Assembly (NCBI GenBank): GCA_015680685.1
Contig: MNCI01025128.1
Coordinates: 4,422 to 68,421, forward strand
DNA length: 64,000 nt
Source: Gnetum montanum
Lineage: Eukaryota; Streptophyta; Gnetopsida; Gnetales; Gnetaceae
Direction of reading: 5' to 3'
How positions within the stretch are numbered: position 1 is the first letter of the stretch; each line of letters starts with the position of its first letter. The notes beneath the pieces were generated by a model. That model did no database searches. It had not been told where the DNA came from and saw only the letters and a program-made list of their open reading frames with translations. A program made the position numbers and the translations under genes. Positions 58,340-64,000 of this stretch are shown piece by piece.

Positions 58340-60345
58340 CATAATGAGGGACATTGTGAGTATCCTTGATTGAATTATTTCAAACCATGACAATGTGATT
58401 AACGGAACAATTTTCATTGTGATTAATGGAACTCAGGTTTGTTGCTACAAAGTTGATATTGCTAGTCAAAGGAAAACTCTTCATCCAAAAGGTAGATTAT
58501 TTTTATCTCCCTAATTCCTATAGTTACTGTCATCAGGCTAAGCATCATATCTTGGCATGTACCTTCTTAGCTAAGAAAAAACACTTAGTTGAGTCACAAA
58601 AAACCTATTCCCCAGATATACCAACATTCCATCCACCATTCTTTTGGGTTCAAAACCTCTTCTAAAAACATTCCAAATTCTTCTTCCTCATTTGGCCCCT
58701 CCAAGGCATAAGTGCCACTGTCAAGTTCACTCACACAGATAACCACTATAGCACATGTCACTCTTTCAAAGTTATTTAAGTACTCAATTTTGGATGAAGA
58801 GTTTGTGAAGGGTAGCAAAAGGAAATGAGTTAAAGTTCCATCCTTTACAACTCCACCCTCTACTTTCCAATGAACAATTCTGCTCTACCTGTCATTACAA
58901 ATAACTGATTTGCCATTTTCTCACAAACAATGGAAGTTGATACTTCGATTTCCAAACCGTCTGATGATGTTTCATTCAATATGTTGTCTTCTTCTCCATG
59001 AACCTCTTGTCTTAGAAGGTTCGAGGCCTAATTGATAGGCTTTAATGGAAACATGCAAACAACTTTTTTTTTAGGCCAAATATTGCTTTTGACTTCATTT
59101 CCTTTCAAGAAAACGAGATTTCAACAAATCATTTATTTTTTTCAGCCCATTGGTTTCTCCTTCACTCATCAGTTCTTGCTATTTTTCATGTCAGCAGGAA
59201 AGGGGGTGTTGCCATTCTCCTCTCATCTCATCTTATTGAAAAGATAAAATCATTCAAAGCAGTCTCAATTCTGGCAATAGAGTTTCTTGGGCTACCTTCT
59301 TTTCCTCACATGGCCCTTTTGGTATTTGCTCTATTTATGCCTCTAATGACTCTACAGAACATACTCTTCTATTGTAAGAACTAGCTAATTCTCTTCCCTT
59401 GGTATCATGGATTTTTAGAGGAGATTTTAATATGATAGAATTCCCTCATGTTAAGCTTGGGGGTGGGGTTCTTTCAACTTTCAAATTATGAATATTAAAC
59501 TTGTGTTTTTTCAACTTCCAAATTATGAGTATTAGACCTGGTCAGCCTTTAAAAAAAAGTTCTACCTTTCTGATAAGGTGGATGTCTCTACTAGTGATCC
59601 CATTCATAGATTTACTTGGAGTAATCTTTGTTTTGGGTAGGCTCACATCTCTAGTCAGTTAGATAGGTTCTATTTTTCTACCTTTTCTTTTTGGCAAGTC
59701 TCTTTTGCTACTATGGTTCAACAACACGCAACTTTATTAGACCATCTTTCCATCACTATGTCTATTCAGATTCATGGCAGCAACCATAGACATAATTTCC
59801 ATCATTTTTAGTTACACAATAACTGCTTCTCCTCTTCTTCCACCTAGCTACTTTTGTCAAACCTTTGGAATGTTGAACTTAGGCCCTTAGATTAGATGGG
59901 TTGGATTCAATGGTGGCATTGTGCTTCTTGTAGAGTACAGAACTTTGGCTATTATTATGGTAAGGAAGTCACTACTCGTGCCAGACAAGATTTAACAACA
60001 TTTGCTTTACTATTGAACATTTTACTGATATATTAGCTCAAGATCCTTTTGACACTCAAGTTAATGAAGAGTTAGCTAGAGCTTAGTTAGCCTTACAAAA
60101 ATGGGACATGTATAGAGCACAAAGTACCTTAACAAAAAGTAGACTCACTTGATTAAATATTCAAGATGAACACTGTAAGGAAATTTTTAAGTATCTATAG
60201 CTCTTTTTCTTCGCATTCTTTAGACAAAATCTTTAGTGATGGTACCATCATCATTGATCACAACAATGTCCTCTCATATCTTAAGAAGCATTTTAAAACC
60301 TTATTTGCTACTATCTCAGCATTTGAGACTGCTACCCTTAGTTAT
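58340..60345 (+). mobile_element. L1-like LINE, front part, in block B
   Basis: Same LINE as 31310-32503, extending further. ORF1 remains show PNSYSYCHQAKHHILACTF (about 58515-58570), a zinc knuckle with the first Cys lost. ORF2 remains show GDFNM near 59425, RFTWSNLCFG near 59610 and QLDRFYFS near 59660 (endonuclease), then the endonuclease-RT linker SDGTIIIDHNN and HFKTLFATI (60236-60310). E4 cuts it at 60345. Confidence 0.75.
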
Positions 60346-61200
60346 TGATGAATTGTATTTTGCCTAGCTCCAATATCGAGTACACAATATTGGGTCCTAA
60401 GATGTGATGTTGGATATCCAATATCGTAGGCTATGTGTTGACCTATAAATATAGCACTTGGGCACACGGTTTGGGCATAGTTTTTGTCATAACATACTAG
60501 AGCTTTTGCAGTTTCTTTTCTCTAGAGTTACAATATTTTCTAAAGTGTCCAAAGCATGAGTCATTGAGTGTACAGATATTTATTTGAGCACTATTGTACT
60601 TGAGCACGGTAGTGTGTGCAATAATAAAGATGAGCTTTCTTATCAAACCTTGCAATACCTTGGCTAACTTAAATATTTTATTTATGCATTTTATGTTATG
60701 TGTGATTTCATTTAATACTTCCAAGTAATTAACTAAAGTAAGCTAACTAGATTAAATAGCAGTTAATTAAACACATAAGTACAATTGCTTGGAGCATGCG
60801 CTTAATGCTTGGTAATTCTAGCAATGCTTAACATTTGGTAACCCAACAGTGTTATATGTCTTCAAGATGTGCATGGAAAGTGGTATTGGATACTTATGTT
60901 AGGATAGTTAGTTATTAATTAGTAATTAGATTAGTTAAATTGATTTATAAATTAAGGTTCAATTTATTGTTAATCATAGACAAATAAACTATAAAATAAT
61001 AAAAATCATGTGCCTTAATTATACTTAACCATACAATTAAGCTCCATAAGTGTAGTTGAGAAGACAACGATTGTCATGATTAGCTTTCACATCCTAGAAC
61101 CAATGTACTTAGGAATGTAAGGTCTGTGGAATTCGACTAGATCACACATGAATGCTTGTGATTCGTATGGTTGGGCATAGGGGTACCTCGTTGCTCATCA
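60346..61200 (+). repeat. E4 5' LTR (855 bp)
   Basis: TGATGAATTGTATT...TTGCTCATCA. U3 has CCAATATCG and ATCCAATATCGTAGG units (60370-60430), then TATAAATA at 60444-60451 and AATAAAGATGAGC near 60622. Downstream parts match the other LTRs of the family, so only U3 differs strongly. Confidence 0.9.
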
Positions 61201-61201
61201 T

Positions 61202-61219
61202 TGGCACTGTTGTTGGGGA
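61202..61219 (+). other. E4 primer-binding site, tRNA-Asp type
   Basis: TGGCACTGTTGTTGGGGA, closest of the four to TGGCGCCGTTGCCGGGGA (three C-to-T changes and one G-to-A). Confidence 0.82.
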
Positions 61220-61429
61220 CCTTTTGTTATTACGTGCACTATCTAAGACTTAGTGAGAAATTATTCAAGATCATTGGAACAAACCCTAAAGTCATATCAT
61301 ACATTAAAATAACTACAACAATTTTAAGAAGCATACTGAATTTCTTGTTTTTTAACATAAGACGTTTTCTTCTCATAGGATTGATTCTCCGCCCAAGTCT
61401 AATGAAGTAAATCAACACACGCCCCAATA

Positions 61430-63290
61430 ATACTAAATGGTATATGCTTATTCTGATGAGTATGTACCCAATTTCACCTTCCTCTTACACTAGAATGAAT
61501 TGCTATGTTGGCAAGACATGGAGGGTAACATTGTATTGTTGCCCAATCAATTCATTCCTGTGATGCTCCACCAAACTCTTATGCAATTGGGCCTCTAGGA
61601 ACTTCCTTTTAAGTATGCTATGCAAGATAGTGATGCCACGAATTATCATCCCATTGAAGCACAATGTTTAAGGGATCGACAGCTAGAACAACACTACGAA
61701 TTTGTGAAGGGGAAGTGGTTCAATGATTTTCCATACTTGACATACTAAAAAGATGATGGAGAACCTTTCTATGGGGGTTTTTTATTGAATGAAACTCCTC
61801 TATTTGACTTCAATGAAAGAGGTCAAAACTAGAACCTACAGTCCACGATCCACAATTTGGGTTCTGGCAAGAATGAATCCAATGTCAAAGGGGGATCCAA
61901 GGAGGAGAGTCATGGCAGGGATGCAAATAAGAAACTTGATTGTGATCATGGTTGCGACCATTGAAGAGGGGGTGGCAAGCACCGTGAGGGTGCTAGTCCT
62001 CCTTCCTCTTCACTTTCATCATCATCTTTCTCTTTTAGCTTTGAATGTAACCACAAGGGATGTGATTGTGATGGAGGTGACTGACGTCATCGAGATGATC
62101 GTAGGGACCGTTGGCCAAGTCAAGACCCAGGGCATGATCATTTTAGAGAGACTCATCACCATGAATGAAGGGGTAGTAGAGGGAATTGTAGGCACCAAAA
62201 TCATGGCCTTGATGAACCTTTGCTCGCTACTCAGAGCATGTTAAACATTGTAAAGGTAGTGAGAATTTCTACAAGGCACACAAAGGATAGTTGGATCAAA
62301 AGGCTAGACATGAACAATATCCCTAGGTTCGAAGTCTTTAAGCTTTCCACGATGCCTGTGCCTTACAAAATATAGAACACGATTGGCATAAACTTAAGTT
62401 GTTTGCTAAGATATTGATTAAAGAAGCAGAAAGTCGGTATCAGTCCTTAGAACTAGAATCCAATTGACGGTGTAGTATAATGCTCAAACTATTCAATGAC
62501 AAGTATCAGACGTACTCCTAAGTGTCCAACTTGAGGAGGTAGATACAAGGATGGAAACAAGGGACACATAAACTTTTGGATGCCACCATGGGTTGATATT
62601 ATTCCTTATTGCATAGATGTCTTGGCCATGGTTATTCTTAGCAGGAGCAACTTCACCATATCGTAGATGGGCTCTAATAAAAAATGAGGAAAACTCTTGG
62701 ATTTTATGCCCAAGGGCAATTGTCAGAATTAAGAGCTCACCAGATCCAATGATTAATCGAGTAGGTAGCAAAAGAAGAAGGAGAGTTGAGAAAATGTGAG
62801 AGTGTAGAAGAACACAATTGCAATCCTTCCATTCACAAGAGAGAGGTTCAATTTTGTGACAGTGAGGAGGAATCATCACTTGATGAGGTGGTGAACCAAA
62901 AGACCTTGCCAATTCAAAAATTTACCTCTAAAATTTTGGCTAAGGTAGATTAGTTATGGGACTCTATGAATAGCAGATTTCAAGTTGTCTTGAAAATTGT
63001 AGAAGAGTCCAAAGAACAAGGTAGTAATCGTAATCGCAGGAGGCAAAAGGAAGTTGAACATGCTAATCAAAGGGGTAAGGGCAAGATTGCTGTAGTAGGG
63101 AAAGTTGTGAAAACTGAATTAGATGATGATGATGGATGTCACATTTACCAATATAAACATCCTAAGGGATGTTGCCTCATTGTGTCACACTTACAAGAGT
63201 CTAGGGTGTATGCTCTAAATCCACGATTAGCAAAAAGGAAAATGCACAAAATATTGTCTTATCCTTAAGGAAATCCTAGGCAGTTCCATC
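61430..63290 (+). pseudogene. E4 gag, decayed
   Basis: Collinear with E3 gag. The linker is longer and richer in Arg, Asp and His (61790-62200). Landmarks are MNNIPRFEV near 62310, AKVDXLWDSMNSRFQVVLKI (62940-62998, X a stop) and DGCHIYQYKHPKGCCLIVSHLQ (63132-63195), the conserved tail block with Cys-to-Tyr at one position. Capsid-core sequence between 62340 and 62460 is shortened by a small deletion after RFEV. Confidence 0.7.
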
Positions 63291-63889
63291 AACAACAATA
63301 GTAACCATATGAGCAATATCCATAGTGGCAGCAACCACAGTCATGGGTGTTGCCATTGCTAAGGTAATAATACCCTTATAGATAACTTGATCCATATGGG
63401 TATTACGTTCAACAGTCCTTGTCTCCATGTGACTCTTCCATTCATGTTTCTCCTTTCCAACATTACTAGTATTCTCTTGAATATTATTGAACACATTCTC
63501 CACATTCAAGAAGGAATACCACCTTTTATCCTTATCCTCCTCTATTTCTTACATTTGTTTCTCCACCCACAACATAGCTATCACTTGTTCCATCTATGTA
63601 GGGCGAACCTCCAACCCTATCGCAGCAACGTAATGCTACCAGGGTCATTAATCTACAATGGGTTCAACAAACAAGTGGTTCAGAAAATAGATCATGGAAA
63701 AGACCTTTCTTTCGATCCAATAGTCAACCTAAGCCCTCACATATCCATGCACGATTGGCAACCCTGCTTCTCCATCTCCATTTGTATCTAATTCCTTTGA
63801 ATCCCCTTCAACCCAAATACTGCCCATGGTGTCCATACTGTTATGCTCACTCATACTATATTTGATTGGATCTAGGTTGGGAACCTTCT

Positions 63890-64000
63890 TAGGAAATTTG
63901 CTAATCCTAGGAGTCATCTTATTTATTTACAGATTGCTGGGAATGAACCATATAAAGCTCTTCTTGATTCAAGTTTCAATGTGAACCTATTTTTTTCATG
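63890..64000 (+). pseudogene. E4 protease, start only
   Basis: LIYLQIAGNEPYKALLDSSF ends at about 63980, matching E2's LIYLHIARHEPCKALLDSSS. Asp-Ser-Ser stands at the active site again. The window ends within the domain. The 63290-63890 interval is linker sequence without further motifs. Confidence 0.65.

Larger units (their letters stand above)
54996..60345 (+). repeat. Segmental duplication, block B
   Basis: Direct copy of block A. It starts near AAAACATGAACATTGAATGC, keeps the empty site for the 27120 solo LTR (about 55111-55122), and follows A to 55727. An extra 1.5 kb comes in to 57243, then the match resumes through the UGT-C remnant, 3' flank and LINE, continuing about 750 bp further into the LINE than block A does, up to E4. 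Confidence 0.9.
60346..64000 (+). mobile_element. E4: Athila-like element, right part outside the window
   Basis: LTR 60346-61200, primer site, gag and the first bases of protease; it continues past 64000. The left target bases are GTTAT (60341-60345). Its LTR is of the GATATCG type, unlike E1-E3. Confidence 0.88.

Noticed and set aside
1-64000. tRNA, rRNA or organellar genes
   Set aside because: No cloverleaf with A and B boxes, no rRNA and no plastid or mitochondrial genes were recognised by eye; a tRNAscan run could still find one.

Overview
The window is nuclear DNA from a seed plant with a large, repeat-choked genome, most likely a gymnosperm such as a conifer (moderate confidence). It is AT-rich and almost wholly made of old, nested retrotransposons. 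Their reading frames are riddled with TAG, TAA and TGA where CAG, CAA, CGA or TGG would be expected, the pattern left by deamination of methylated cytosine. The only intact protein gene I can defend is a GC-rich, intronless UDP-glycosyltransferase (UGT-A, 28628-30088, + strand).

Layout. 1-6120: two decayed Ty3/gypsy elements of chromovirus type (one on -, one on +) with blocks dense in an AGATGTCT motif. 6339-19936: a structurally complete non-chromoviral (Athila/Tat-like) Ty3/gypsy element, E1, with both LTRs, a tRNA-Asp type primer site, gag-PR-RT-RH-INT, an extra 3' ORF and a 5-bp target duplication (TACAT). Its 3' LTR holds a nested solo LTR. 19942-26370: LINE remnants on both strands, one split by a solo LTR, plus tandem repeats. 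27006-32503: duplication block A, holding a solo LTR, UGT-A and the front of an L1-like LINE. 32504-36360: a truncated sister element, E3 (LTR and gag only), joined directly to the 3' end of a second UGT copy (UGT-B). 36394-38544: a foldback repeat, unassigned sequence and an Ulp1-like protease fragment. 38545-51916: a second full-length Athila-like element, E2 (- strand), inserted in the Ulp1-like gene. 51917-54900: low-information host sequence and tandem repeats. 54996-60345: duplication block B, holding a gutted UGT copy (UGT-C) and the same LINE. 60346-64000: element E4, which runs off the window.

How it fits together. An ancestral segment of upstream sequence, UGT gene, 3' flank and LINE was duplicated in direct orientation (blocks A and B about 28 kb apart; UGT-B is a third partial copy). 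One copy stayed intact, one lost its middle, one kept only its tail. One retroelement family then hit the region at least seven times: E1, E2, E3, E4 and solo LTRs at 18931, 22162 and 27120. Block B keeps the empty site for the 27120 solo LTR, so the order of events can be read from the sequence.

The most interesting points are the accessory 3' ORF of the Athila-like family with its own U3-like promoter module and splice-donor-like site in both full-length copies, turnover of the iterated U3 motif between copies, and the retroelement/UGT junction at about 35475.
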